From Rikenellaceae bacterium (GTDB lineage: Bacteria > Bacteroidota > Bacteroidia > Bacteroidales > UBA932), in contig CAAGHY010000087.1 of NCBI GenBank assembly GCA_900769735.1, positions 1-23,654 of the forward strand: DNA of 23,654 nt. Reading direction: 5' to 3'. Within the stretch, counting starts at the first letter, position 1, and each line of letters starts with the position of its first letter. Position numbers and translations under genes: made by a program. The notes beneath the pieces were generated by a model that ran no database searches, was not told the origin of the DNA, and worked only from the letters and a program-made list of their open reading frames with translations. Below, piece by piece: positions 6,960 through 14,596 of this stretch.

Positions 6960-7664
6960 TTATTCTGAATATGTATACATAAGGAAATCCTTGTTGTTAT
7001 GCAATTTTATCTGTTTGCTGTCTGTATATACAATTTCTCCATTTTTATATCCCCGTATCCTACACATAGCACTCATTGGAATATAGAAACGGTGGGCCCA
7101 TGAAGAGGTTAATTTGGCTTCTCCTGTTTTTTGGCAATATACTTTTGCGGTACCGTCTTTCCTACCCATAATATCAAATACCAGCGAATCACACAATTCC
7201 CTTAAATTTTCTTGCATATACTCATCTCCATCCAGATAAAAATGCACCGGATCAAAGATGTTGGCTTCGTAGCCATTGGCCTCTGTCTGTGCTAATCCTT
7301 TTACTGCCAGCTCTGGAAATGCAACAGCCCTCTGCTCCACTATAGAAATGAGTTTGTATTTTACACTGGAAGCATCCATTGGAGGATTAGCCAGAGTCGT
7401 TTTCTCTACCAATAAAGTGTATTTGTGCCCCTTTATATATTCAAAACCACTAATCTCCTGAAACGGCCTGCTTTCCCAATCTTGCCATCCTTCTTCTTTT
7501 ATGAGCATTCCTTCTATAGGTGAGGATAACAAGCCATAATATTTACCTGTCTGGTGTGAAACATAGATTGTAATATTTTCAATTTTATCCGCTGGCTCTT
7601 TTTCAAAGCAGCTAGTAAATATAAAAGCTATTGCCAATAATGGTATTTGAATAAATTGTTTCAT
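6960..7664 (-). CDS. DUF4377 lipoprotein
   Basis: This is a 234-aa predicted outer-membrane or periplasmic lipoprotein. The signal peptide ends in the lipobox F-T-S-C, with Cys19 as lipidation site. The region from about 55 to 110 has the DUF4377 pattern: a tryptophan-containing strand, ISGFEYIKGHKYTLLVEK, then NPPMDASSVKYKLISI. The C-terminal half (about 125-234) is a second, probably beta-rich domain that I do not recognise. DUF4377 proteins are small secreted Bacteroidota proteins of unknown role, in some cases linked to heat-stress HslJ/META-like domains. First gene of an operon with the alpha/beta hydrolase. Confidence 0.82.
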   Translation of the reverse strand: MKQFIQIPLLAIAFIFTSCFEKEPADKIENITIYVSHQTGKYYGLLSSPIEGMLIKEEGWQDWESRPFQEISGFEYIKGHKYTLLVEKTTLANPPMDASSVKYKLISIVEQRAVAFPELAVKGLAQTEANGYEANIFDPVHFYLDGDEYMQENLRELCDSLVFDIMGRKDGTAKVYCQKTGEAKLTSSWAHRFYIPMSAMCRIRGYKNGEIVYTDSKQIKLHNNKDFLMYTYSE

Positions 7665-7698
7665 AATATTGTCGTTTTAATTTACATTGTTTACTTTC

Positions 7699-7739
7699 TT
7701 CTCAAATTGGGTAAACTTTTTGAGAAAGTGTCAAATGTA
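7699..7739 (-). promoter_or_regulatory. Promoter and leader palindrome of the lipoprotein operon
   Basis: TACATTTG (7732-7739, minus strand) is a perfect -7 box, but no clear TTTG lies at the -33 position. Just inside the expected transcript is an inverted repeat with perfect 8-bp arms (TTCTCAAA 7699-7706, TTTGAGAA 7719-7726). It could be an operator or an RNA hairpin. Confidence 0.45.
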
Positions 7740-7804
7740 GGATTTGATTTCATCCCAGAATTGAAGCGTTTTTCTTAAATCCAATTTCCCTTTTGGTATA
7801 TGAA

Positions 7805-8068
7805 CTAAATATCATGGGAATCCCAATTATAGAATATTTGGCGTGAAATACCTGTTCTTTTGTTGAGTTCTGAGATATTCCATTCTGCCCTTAACTCTGC
7901 ACAAGCTTTTAGTTTTGGTATCACCTCTGATTTATTCTGAATCCTTGGCATAGTGAATTGCACGAACCAACTATAAGGAATTGTTCTGGAGCCTGATGCT
8001 TCATGTTCCTTAAGAAACGTTATGGCAGCTCTTATATCTATTGATAAATTAAGGATTCTTTTATCCAT
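7805..8068 (-). CDS. Small helix-turn-helix protein divergent to the DRT3 operon
   Basis: This 87-aa protein is not from a family I can name. Its C-terminal 25 residues (WNISELNKRTGISRQIFYNW) look like a helix-turn-helix: a helix, a Gly turn, and a second helix with Arg and Gln. The N-terminal 60 residues are mixed helix and strand with a conserved-looking IPYSWFVQF segment. It is transcribed away from the AlbA_2-drt3 operon, with both promoters packed in about 100 bases. That is the usual layout for a regulator of its neighbour, but it could equally be a resident chromosomal gene at the island edge. Confidence 0.65.
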   Translation of the reverse strand: MDKRILNLSIDIRAAITFLKEHEASGSRTIPYSWFVQFTMPRIQNKSEVIPKLKACAELRAEWNISELNKRTGISRQIFYNWDSHDI

Positions 8069-8096
8069 ATAAATATGTGTTAGTTAGTGATTTTAA

Positions 8097-8104
8097 CAAA
8101 GTTA
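8097..8104 (-). promoter_or_regulatory. -7 box of the small HTH gene
   Basis: TAACTTTG on the minus strand is a perfect TAnnTTTG, 29 bases upstream of the start codon. The -33 region is not recognisable. It lies close to the opposing promoter of the AlbA_2 gene. Confidence 0.5.
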
Positions 8105-8141
8105 TTATTTTTTCACTAAAATGTTACTGGAATATTTTTTA

Positions 8142-8149
8142 TAAATTTG
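8142..8149 (+). promoter_or_regulatory. -7 box of the AlbA_2-DRT3 operon
   Basis: TAAATTTG is a perfect Bacteroidota -7 box. Transcription would start near 8155, only about 16 bases before the AlbA_2 start codon, so the mRNA has almost no leader. The -33 element is poor, which may mean weak or activator-dependent expression. Confidence 0.55.
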
Positions 8150-8171
8150 TGCATAGGAAATTTTACGACAA

Positions 8172-9548
8172 ATGGGTATAGATAATCTGATAAGCGAGTG
8201 TACAGCATATGATTTTAAATTGATGCTGGAGGAAAAGAAACCTAAAAGCTGGATAAAAAGCGTAAGTGCGTTTGCCAATGGTTTGGGTGGTTCTCTTTTC
8301 TTTGGTATAAATGATGACGGGGAAATAAAGGGGCTTGATGACATTAAGGTTATTTGTGAAACCATAAGTAGTAAAATTCGTGATTACATGGATCCTACTC
8401 CTGAAGTAGAAATGATTCCTCATAAAATAGGTACTCTTAATGTTTTAGAACTAAAAGTACCTGCAGGGCATTACACCCCTTATTATTATGTTGGGGATGG
8501 ACAGAGGATTGCTTTTGTTCGTATTGGGGATGAGAGTTTACCTGCCACTGCAGAACAAATGGTACGATTGGTACTGAAAGGCTCAAACAAGACATTTGAT
8601 TTTCTAAGCACTGATTATAAAGCTGATGATTACTCCTTCACAATTCTTGCAAATGAATTCAAAAAACGTACAGCACAGGAGTGGAACAAGAAATATCTTT
8701 TATCATTCGGCCTTGTAAACAGTAATAATACGCTTACTAATGCAGGTGCATTATTTGCAGATGACTGTCCACTTTGGCAATCCCGCCTATATTGTACACG
8801 TTGGGACGGAAAGGAAAAAGGAGATGCGATAAATGATGCAGAATACACTGGTAATGTTTTGATGTTATTGAGGGAAGCAATGAATTTTATTAAGTCAAAC
8901 ACCAAAAGAGGTTGGGAGAAATTACCAGATGGCAGAAAGAATAAACCGGAGTACGCTGAGCGTGCTGTTTTGGAGGCAATGGTTAACCATTTTATTCATA
9001 GGGACTATACTGTAATGGGCGGTGAGGTTCATCTTGATATTTATGATGACAGACTTACCGTTACTTCGCCAGGCGGAATGTATAATGGCTTGCTCATTCA
9101 GAATCTTGATATTGCTGATGTTTCTTCTGAGAGACGTAATCCTATTCTGGCAAATGTGATGGCTCAATTGGATTATATGGAGAAACGTGGCAGCGGTCTT
9201 ACACGCATCTGCAATGAGACTATGGCTTTGGACGGGTACAAGGATGAACTGAAGCCAGTTTTCAAATCTACTCCTACACAGTTTCAGACTATCATTTATG
9301 CGTCTACCGACACGCAGGATGTCGGTAACGATGTCGGTAACATGTCGGTAACCAAACTATCTGAGCGTCAGGAGAAAATACTATTAATGCTTAAAGTCTC
9401 ACCGACATTAACAGCCAAACAAATGTCGGTAACTTTGTCGGTAAGCAAACGTACAATAGAACGTGATCTTGCCCGTTTGACTGAAATGGGTATTTTGAAG
9501 CGCGAAGGCAAAGTTAATGATGGAATTTGGGTTGTGGTGGAAATGTAA
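8172..9548 (+). CDS. Schlafen AlbA_2 / HATPase_c_4 / winged-helix protein
   Basis: This 458-aa protein belongs to the ATP-binding AlbA_2 family of putative nucleic-acid-binding regulators. Domains: Schlafen-type AlbA_2 (about 14-135, with VSAFANGLGGSLFFGINDDG), a middle domain (150-250), a HATPase_c_4 fold (about 258-348, with EAMVNHFIHRDY, the SPGG loop and GSGL), a linker rich in V-G-N repeats (382-394), and a C-terminal winged helix (396-456, SERQEKILLML to ILKREG). It ends 17 bases before drt3a on the same strand, so it is likely the first gene of the DRT3 operon. Possible roles are operon regulator, sensor of infection, or an accessory effector; the known family does not decide this. The linker codons contain five TGTCGGTAA repeats. 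Confidence 0.88.
   Translation: MGIDNLISECTAYDFKLMLEEKKPKSWIKSVSAFANGLGGSLFFGINDDGEIKGLDDIKVICETISSKIRDYMDPTPEVEMIPHKIGTLNVLELKVPAGHYTPYYYVGDGQRIAFVRIGDESLPATAEQMVRLVLKGSNKTFDFLSTDYKADDYSFTILANEFKKRTAQEWNKKYLLSFGLVNSNNTLTNAGALFADDCPLWQSRLYCTRWDGKEKGDAINDAEYTGNVLMLLREAMNFIKSNTKRGWEKLPDGRKNKPEYAERAVLEAMVNHFIHRDYTVMGGEVHLDIYDDRLTVTSPGGMYNGLLIQNLDIADVSSERRNPILANVMAQLDYMEKRGSGLTRICNETMALDGYKDELKPVFKSTPTQFQTIIYASTDTQDVGNDVGNMSVTKLSERQEKILLMLKVSPTLTAKQMSVTLSVSKRTIERDLARLTEMGILKREGKVNDGIWVVVEM
9306..9444. repeat. TGTCGGTAA repeat cluster inside the AlbA_2 gene
   Basis: TGTCGGTAA occurs five times on the plus strand (9320, 9332, 9343, 9424, 9436) with spacings of 11-12 bases inside each group. Its core ACCGACA also occurs twice in the opposite orientation (9306-9312, 9401-9407). 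The frame differs between copies (V-G-N versus S-V-T), so the DNA sequence rather than the peptide seems to be kept. It may be a binding site for the encoded winged helix. Confidence 0.6.
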
Positions 9549-9565
9549 AATATAATATTTAAAAC

Positions 9566-10894
9566 ATGTTGGATCAATCTTTTTCAGCTCATAATATAGA
9601 AACCATCTATTGTCTTGAAAGTCGTAAAGGCAATATAGATATTCATACTATGCCTTATGAGTATCAAGAAATAATAGCAAATTCTGAGCAATTAAAAAAG
9701 ATAATATCTGACCTCAAATATAAAAAAGGGAAGGAGACTAGAGATATAACTGAAATTGAGCAAAAAAAGGTTGAACTAAAGACTCTTATCGAGCAAAAGA
9801 AAAACATATTGGATGAATATTTAGAAAATATAGCAAATCAAATAAATTCATCCACTTTCAAATTCTCTTTAAACAAATGGATTACAAAGGACAATAAAGA
9901 AGTATTTACCATAGATGTAAAGTCTCATGCTCATTTATTTGCTATTAAACAACTCCAGTATAACATCAGACAAACATTTAAGGTAAAGCAATCTTGCAGA
10001 CACAGCATTCTTGCAAATGTTAAAACTTTCCTAAATTCTAATATACCTGTTTATGTAATTAGAACAGACATATCTAGGTTTTATGAATCTATACCGCATG
10101 ATAAATTAATGCCAATGATTTTTACCAACACATTACTATCAAACAAGTCTAAGGCTTTTATCAAAGGTATACTAAAAGAATATGAAAAAATAAAAGACAC
10201 CAATTTGGTTTCACCCTTGCATGGTGTTCCTCGTGGCATAGGGATCAGTTCATATTTAAGTGAATTGTATATGAGGAATATTGACAATAATATATCTAGT
10301 AGAAAGGAGGTAATGTTTTATGCAAGATATGTTGATGATATCTTTATTATACTTTCATCACTACCAACAGGAATATCTATCGACCAGTACTATACTAACA
10401 TATCTGGACTTTTCAATACATACGGTTTATCTTTAAAACAACCAGGAGATCCATCTGATAAATGCCGTATTATTGATTTTAACAAAGATAACCATCCTGA
10501 AGAAGCTATAAATTATCTAGGTTATCGCTTATATATGTCTCGGAAAAACAAGAAATTATCAACTATATTTGGTCTATCAGATAAAAAAAAGGACAGATAT
10601 AAAGAGAAAATTGATAACACTATTAAACATTTTGAGACTTTAAGCAAAAGTAACATCAAACAAGCACATAAAGATCTATTTGATTCATTGAATATGATTA
10701 CAGGCAACTTTAAACTATTTAAATCTAAGAACGGTGTTAAAGTGGGCCTATACTATAGCAATGATTTACTTGATCGTTTTGAAGAACTTGATGAGTTAAC
10801 CACCTACTTAAAAAGCCATACTATTGAACCATATATGGGATTAAAAGATTGTGCCAATATTAAACAAAAGTTGCAAAACATATCTCAAATATAG
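9566..10894 (+). CDS. drt3a: Anti-phage reverse transcriptase Drt3a (UG3-like)
   Basis: This is the first reverse transcriptase of a DRT type 3 defence system (442 aa). An N-terminal region contains a probable coiled coil (about 40-92). RT motifs follow in order: motif A with catalytic Asp168 in RTDISRFYES, motif B GVPRGIGISSYLSELYM (220-236), motif C with Y-V-D-D at 255-258, and motif D around NYLGYRLYMS (316-325). The C-terminal thumb-like region is about 100 residues. There is no maturase, endonuclease or retron signature. In DRT3 (recalled from reports, unchecked), Drt3a copies an ACACAC template in a partner ncRNA into poly(GT). An RNA with such a motif lies just after drt3b. drt3b follows after about 75 bases. 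AT-rich coding compared with genes such as lnt suggests transfer. Confidence 0.9.
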   Translation: MLDQSFSAHNIETIYCLESRKGNIDIHTMPYEYQEIIANSEQLKKIISDLKYKKGKETRDITEIEQKKVELKTLIEQKKNILDEYLENIANQINSSTFKFSLNKWITKDNKEVFTIDVKSHAHLFAIKQLQYNIRQTFKVKQSCRHSILANVKTFLNSNIPVYVIRTDISRFYESIPHDKLMPMIFTNTLLSNKSKAFIKGILKEYEKIKDTNLVSPLHGVPRGIGISSYLSELYMRNIDNNISSRKEVMFYARYVDDIFIILSSLPTGISIDQYYTNISGLFNTYGLSLKQPGDPSDKCRIIDFNKDNHPEEAINYLGYRLYMSRKNKKLSTIFGLSDKKKDRYKEKIDNTIKHFETLSKSNIKQAHKDLFDSLNMITGNFKLFKSKNGVKVGLYYSNDLLDRFEELDELTTYLKSHTIEPYMGLKDCANIKQKLQNISQI

Positions 10895-10923
10895 GTTTTA
10901 AACAAAGATGGCAAAATCGCAAA

Positions 10924-10974
10924 ATGTTTAGCTTCAAACTTCAACGTATTAAAGAAATGGAGGCATGGTTATGA
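10924..10974 (+). CDS. Possible 16-codon leader peptide overlapping drt3b start
   Basis: An ATG at 10924 opens a 16-codon frame (MFSFKLQRIKEMEAWL) whose TGA stop overlaps the drt3b ATG as ATGA (10971-10974). The same stretch contains a GGAGG-like site at 10959-10963. This layout fits translational coupling of drt3b, but a frame this short can arise by chance. Confidence 0.3.
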   Translation: MFSFKLQRIKEMEAWL

Positions 10975-13226
10975 GAAGAAAAAAGATAAAGTTACGTTAT
11001 AAAAAAGAACGCACCATTTTCTCGGATGTTTTACCATACGAACTGCCCCTTATCTTTAGCAACCGCTACTTTTATAAATTATTAGTAAGGAATGAGGTTC
11101 GCATAAAAATTGAAGCAGATGGTAAAAACATACTAACTTGGAATACAACCAAGGATAAAGGTTTTCTTGGAATATTAGCAATCATATTTTGCAAAAAAGT
11201 TTCAGAACTTGAAGACAAAAACACATTAAGCCTTACAGGATATGATTTAAAAAAAATCCCATTTGTATATGGCATTCAGCACAAGCCCTTAAAACTCCGC
11301 CATCTGTCATTAATACATCCAGCAAATCAAATAAAGGTTGTAGAATTCTATGATAAGTATAAGGATACAATAATTTACCTATGTAGTAGAAGTAATTTTT
11401 CTATGCGTTACCCAAATAAAGTGGCATATTATTTCTATTACAAAGATAGGCTTCATCATGTTCTATTGGGAAAGAAAACAGATAAGATGGAGATGTACTT
11501 TAGTGAATATGAAAATTTAAAAACATTCTTCAGTTATAAACGCTACACTAATATATATAAATTCTACGAAGACTATAGGTATCAAAGAGCGGAAAAGAAA
11601 TTTGCCCATTTATTAAAAATGGACATTCAGAACTGTTTTGACAGTATCTACACACATTCTATTTCATGGGCTATTAGCGGAGGTGTAAATATTTACAAAG
11701 ATACATTTGCCGGCAAGTTTGACAATTCAATTGGAGCTCACTGGGATAAGATGATGCAGGAGATGAACTACAATGAAACAAATGGTATTGTCATAGGTCC
11801 TGAATTCTCACGCATATTTGCTGAAGTTATTATGCAATATATTGACCGTATGGTTGAGCATGATCTTTTACTTAAGGGATACAGGAACAAGGTTGATTAT
11901 GAGTGCTATCGCTATGTAGATGACTATTTCTTCTTCTATAATGATGATGTAGTAAAAACAGAGGTAGAACAATTGCTGCAATCATATCTTAAAGAATTCA
12001 AACTATGTCTTAGTCAAGAAAAGAGTAAAATATTAGATCGTCCTTTCGTTACAAATATTACAAAAGCCAAGGTAACATTAGATGATTTATTAAATGATAC
12101 TATTAGGCTATATACTAATGAACCTAATGAGGACATTTTCTCTGAAGATAAGATGGGTTTTGTTGAGCAAGATTTATCTGAGGAAAAAGAAGAATTACTT
12201 GTAAAGATTGATAAAAACAAAGCAGAAGAATGCTTATCCTCAGATATATATTTTAAATTGAATGCAGCTGAATTTAATAAGCATTTCAAAGTCGTCGTGT
12301 CATCTAATGATGTAGAACCAAAAGATATTTTGAATTACACCATCGCAAGACTTGCTATCAGACTGGAACGCTCATTAAAGAAATTTGATAAATACTATAA
12401 AGCATTATGCCTAACACTCTCTGACCCCAATTTGTCTGATTTGCATAATGATGCAGAGAAAAAAAGAAAAACGCTTGAAAAATCACTCTCAAAGTATCTT
12501 TACAATGTTTTAGATTCAGTATTTTTCCTTTATGCAAATAGCAAACGCATTAATACAACGCTTAAAGTTATTCAGATACTTAACACTATCAGAATATATT
12601 TAGATAATGATTATTTGATGGAGAGAGGAAAAAAGAAAGTAAAAGTAGACAGATTCACCGAATATTCTCGTGAAATTGTATTTAAGAAAATACGTGATGA
12701 GATAAGTATGGTTTTGCAAACTGCACCTATGGATGAAAGTGCACAGTTAGAAACTTTGTACTTTTTTATAGTACTACGTAATTTAAACAAAAAATATCAC
12801 CTAACTAAACAGGAAATAGAGAAATACCTTAAAATCAAATATGCAGATAATGGCTCAATTCAATCATTACCAAAGCTAAATATGTTAGCTGTAACTATAC
12901 TCATATACTACTTTGGGAATGCTGAACAATATAAAGAAATTAAGAATAATTTGGTTAAAAATGCTCTTGATTATTTGCATGATATACCAGAATCCAGAAG
13001 AAAAATATCAGCTGAATATGTTATATTTGCATTAGATTTAGCTGCTTGCCCATATATTGAATCTAGCATAAGGATAAAGTTCCTACAACAGTTCGGCGTT
13101 TCAAGACAAATTGGAGGGGATATACTAAAATTTATGAAACGCCAAAAATATATGTTTACTAAATGGACAGGAATTGATCTCACAAAAGAATTAAATGCAA
13201 AAATCAGTCAGGAAGTATATTCTTAA
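10971..13226 (+). CDS. drt3b: Anti-phage reverse transcriptase Drt3b (UG8-like)
   Basis: This is the second reverse transcriptase of the DRT3 pair (751 aa from ATG 10971). The ATG at 10965 gives 753 aa, but only one base separates it from the GGAGG at 10959-10963, while 10971 has a spacing of seven. Counting from 10965: N-terminal motif FSDVLPYELPLIFSNRYFY (19-37), motif A LLKMDIQNCFDSIY with Asp220, motif B region NGIVIGPEFSRIFAEVIM (273-290), and Y-V-D-D at 317-320. A long, mostly helical C-terminal part (about 370-753) has no enzymatic motif I can see. The whole is far longer than Drt3a, as in the known pair. Reported role, from memory: it makes poly(AC) without a nucleic-acid template. 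Both active-site aspartates of YVDD and that of motif A are intact, so the enzyme should be functional. Confidence 0.9.
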   Translation: MRRKKIKLRYKKERTIFSDVLPYELPLIFSNRYFYKLLVRNEVRIKIEADGKNILTWNTTKDKGFLGILAIIFCKKVSELEDKNTLSLTGYDLKKIPFVYGIQHKPLKLRHLSLIHPANQIKVVEFYDKYKDTIIYLCSRSNFSMRYPNKVAYYFYYKDRLHHVLLGKKTDKMEMYFSEYENLKTFFSYKRYTNIYKFYEDYRYQRAEKKFAHLLKMDIQNCFDSIYTHSISWAISGGVNIYKDTFAGKFDNSIGAHWDKMMQEMNYNETNGIVIGPEFSRIFAEVIMQYIDRMVEHDLLLKGYRNKVDYECYRYVDDYFFFYNDDVVKTEVEQLLQSYLKEFKLCLSQEKSKILDRPFVTNITKAKVTLDDLLNDTIRLYTNEPNEDIFSEDKMGFVEQDLSEEKEELLVKIDKNKAEECLSSDIYFKLNAAEFNKHFKVVVSSNDVEPKDILNYTIARLAIRLERSLKKFDKYYKALCLTLSDPNLSDLHNDAEKKRKTLEKSLSKYLYNVLDSVFFLYANSKRINTTLKVIQILNTIRIYLDNDYLMERGKKKVKVDRFTEYSREIVFKKIRDEISMVLQTAPMDESAQLETLYFFIVLRNLNKKYHLTKQEIEKYLKIKYADNGSIQSLPKLNMLAVTILIYYFGNAEQYKEIKNNLVKNALDYLHDIPESRRKISAEYVIFALDLAACPYIESSIRIKFLQQFGVSRQIGGDILKFMKRQKYMFTKWTGIDLTKELNAKISQEVYS

Positions 13227-13350
13227 TTGGTTATTGCGACCAAATACGCATAGGGTAAAGAGTTCAAAGACCTTTCACACACATAACCTTATGCATGGGT
13301 AATGACACCCTATTATAAACAAGAGCCTAGAACTCAGGCTCTTGTTTATA
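13227..13350 (+). ncRNA. Candidate DRT3 template ncRNA
   Basis: It starts right after the drt3b stop codon. The predicted fold has four parts. A hairpin TTGGT/ACCAA spans 13227-13243. A 9-bp closing stem GCATAGGGT (13248-13256) pairs with ACCTTATGC (13286-13294) through one G-U pair; inside it AAAG (13257-13260) can pair with CTTT (13272-13275). That leaves CACACACATA (13276-13285) unpaired. A GGGT/ACCC hairpin spans 13297-13310, and the terminator stem spans 13314-13350. An exposed ACACAC template for poly(GT) synthesis is what is reported for DRT3. The 5' end is not known; the RNA could be processed from the drt3b mRNA. Confidence 0.72.
13314..13350. terminator. Strong hairpin terminator after the DRT3 system
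   Basis: The 15-bp perfect stem TATAAACAAGAGCCT (13314-13328) pairs with AGGCTCTTGTTTATA (13336-13350) across a seven-base loop. The 3' arm itself is U-rich and TTT follows. It would end the DRT3 transcript and define the 3' end of the ncRNA. The A-rich 5' arm also lets it act on the minus strand, although the facing integrase gene is transcribed away from it only after its own stop codon at 13395. Confidence 0.85.
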
Positions 13351-13394
13351 TTTAGAAACATCTGGACAATATATCAAATATCATTTCCCAATAT

Positions 13395-14398
13395 TTAGGA
13401 TTCCAATCCCGCCTCAAATAAGCTCATTGCCTTGGCTTTTTCTTTGGCAGCAATTTCTATGTAGGGTTTCATGGCTTTGTAGTCTGAGTGGCCTGTCCAT
13501 TTCATTACTACTTGGGGTGGAATTCCGCTTGTAAGAACGTAGCAAATGAAGGTTCTTCTGGCTGAGTGGGTTCCTGCTAATGCGAATTTTGGATAGGTTT
13601 CTTCTACTTTTGTCCGGCCCTGTAGCATACTCTGAAAATAGGATTATTGATACCCAATAATTCACACAAGACTTTTATGTGCTTGTTCATCTTCTGATTG
13701 GAGATTACAGGGAGTGCCAGGTTATTGGGGTATTTTTCATCCTTGTACTTTTCCAGAATTCCGCGGGAGAATTTATTGAGATCTATCGGGAGTCGGTCAT
13801 TAGTTTTTTGTGTGGTTACATAAATGCAACCTTCTCCTACATCTGTTCTTTTAAGGTTGGCCATATCTGAATAGCGTAGAGAAGTAAAGGCACAGAAGCA
13901 GAAAAGGTCTCTTGTTTTTGCTAATGCTCCTGCTTCTTCAACTTTCTTTTCATACTCCTCACCGTTCATATCTGTGAGTTTTACTTTTGTGCCACACGGT
14001 GGTATTTCATAGTTGTACAATTTGAGCAATTCTTCTTTTGTTAGGAAGATTACCGGTTTCTCCAAGACCTTGAATTTCGGGCGATATTTGCTTATGTATT
14101 CTTCTTGACAGTATCCTTTACGGATTGCCCAATTGAGGAACCATTTGTGATTATTGAATTGTTTCTGCACTGTTTTCTCTTCCAGTTCCCTGGTTTTACG
14201 TAGATGCATAATGAACCGGTTTACACCACTTTCATTGAAATCCTCAAACTCTATTCCTTTTCCAAAAGTTTGCAAGTGGTTTCTGAATGTAGTCCAACAT
14301 TGTAAAGTTGCATAGGCCCATTGATTGAGGATACTTTGTTCTTTTACAAATTCGTCGAGATACTGATATATGGTTTTCTTTTTTTCTTTGGGAGTTTG
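13395..14398 (-). pseudogene. Broken tyrosine recombinase (integrase)
   Basis: This is a remnant of a Bacteroidota tyrosine integrase with a phage-integrase SAM-like core-binding domain. One frame (14398 to about 13625) holds the SAM-like part (QYLDEFVKEQ, then MHLRKTRELEEKTVQ) and the first catalytic Arg in FTSLRYSDMANL. The rest, from about 13628 to 13395, is in another frame and holds H-x-x-R in THSARRTF, the GHSDYKAMKPY region with the nucleophile Tyr, and the C-terminal tail. A single-base shift at about 13610-13630 separates the two (one extra base or two lost). The N-terminal arm-binding part is absent; a stop codon at 14399-14401 closes the frame, and no ATG start follows it. A sequencing error could explain the shift but not the missing N-terminus. 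It faces the DRT3 operon. Confidence 0.85.
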
Positions 14399-14596
14399 TT
14401 ACTTGCACCAGAGATAGCTGTAGAGGGGGTGTGCGTGGATGATACCACCTGTTAGTCTGCATCTTCCACAGTCACCCCCTTCAGACACTCTTCTGAGCGG
14501 GGTAAGTGTGGATGGTGTTTTTTACCAAAACAATTTCAGCGGGGTAGGCTTTTACTCATAATCTGTTTTTACCGGCCTGAAGACGTAACTGGCTTC

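Noticed and set aside
9306..9444. CRISPR-like array of TGTCGGTAA units
   Set aside because: Repeats are only 9 bases, spacers 2-3 bases or absent, and the segment is coding.
9566..13226. Retron, group II intron or diversity-generating element
   Set aside because: There is no msr/msd-type RNA before the RT, no intron domain V or maturase/endonuclease domain, and no template/variable repeat pair; two linked RTs with UG-type motifs fit DRT3 better.
13604..13665. Separate small genes for the integrase pieces
   Set aside because: The three frames carry consecutive parts of a single recombinase; they are pieces of one broken gene.
14399..14596. Attachment site or gene between the integrase remnant and GH3
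   Set aside because: Two imperfect ATCCAC-x-C-CACCCC-like repeats and a weak TCAGA/TCTGA hairpin are visible, but no flanking direct repeat near the left end of the island matches, so no att site is claimed.
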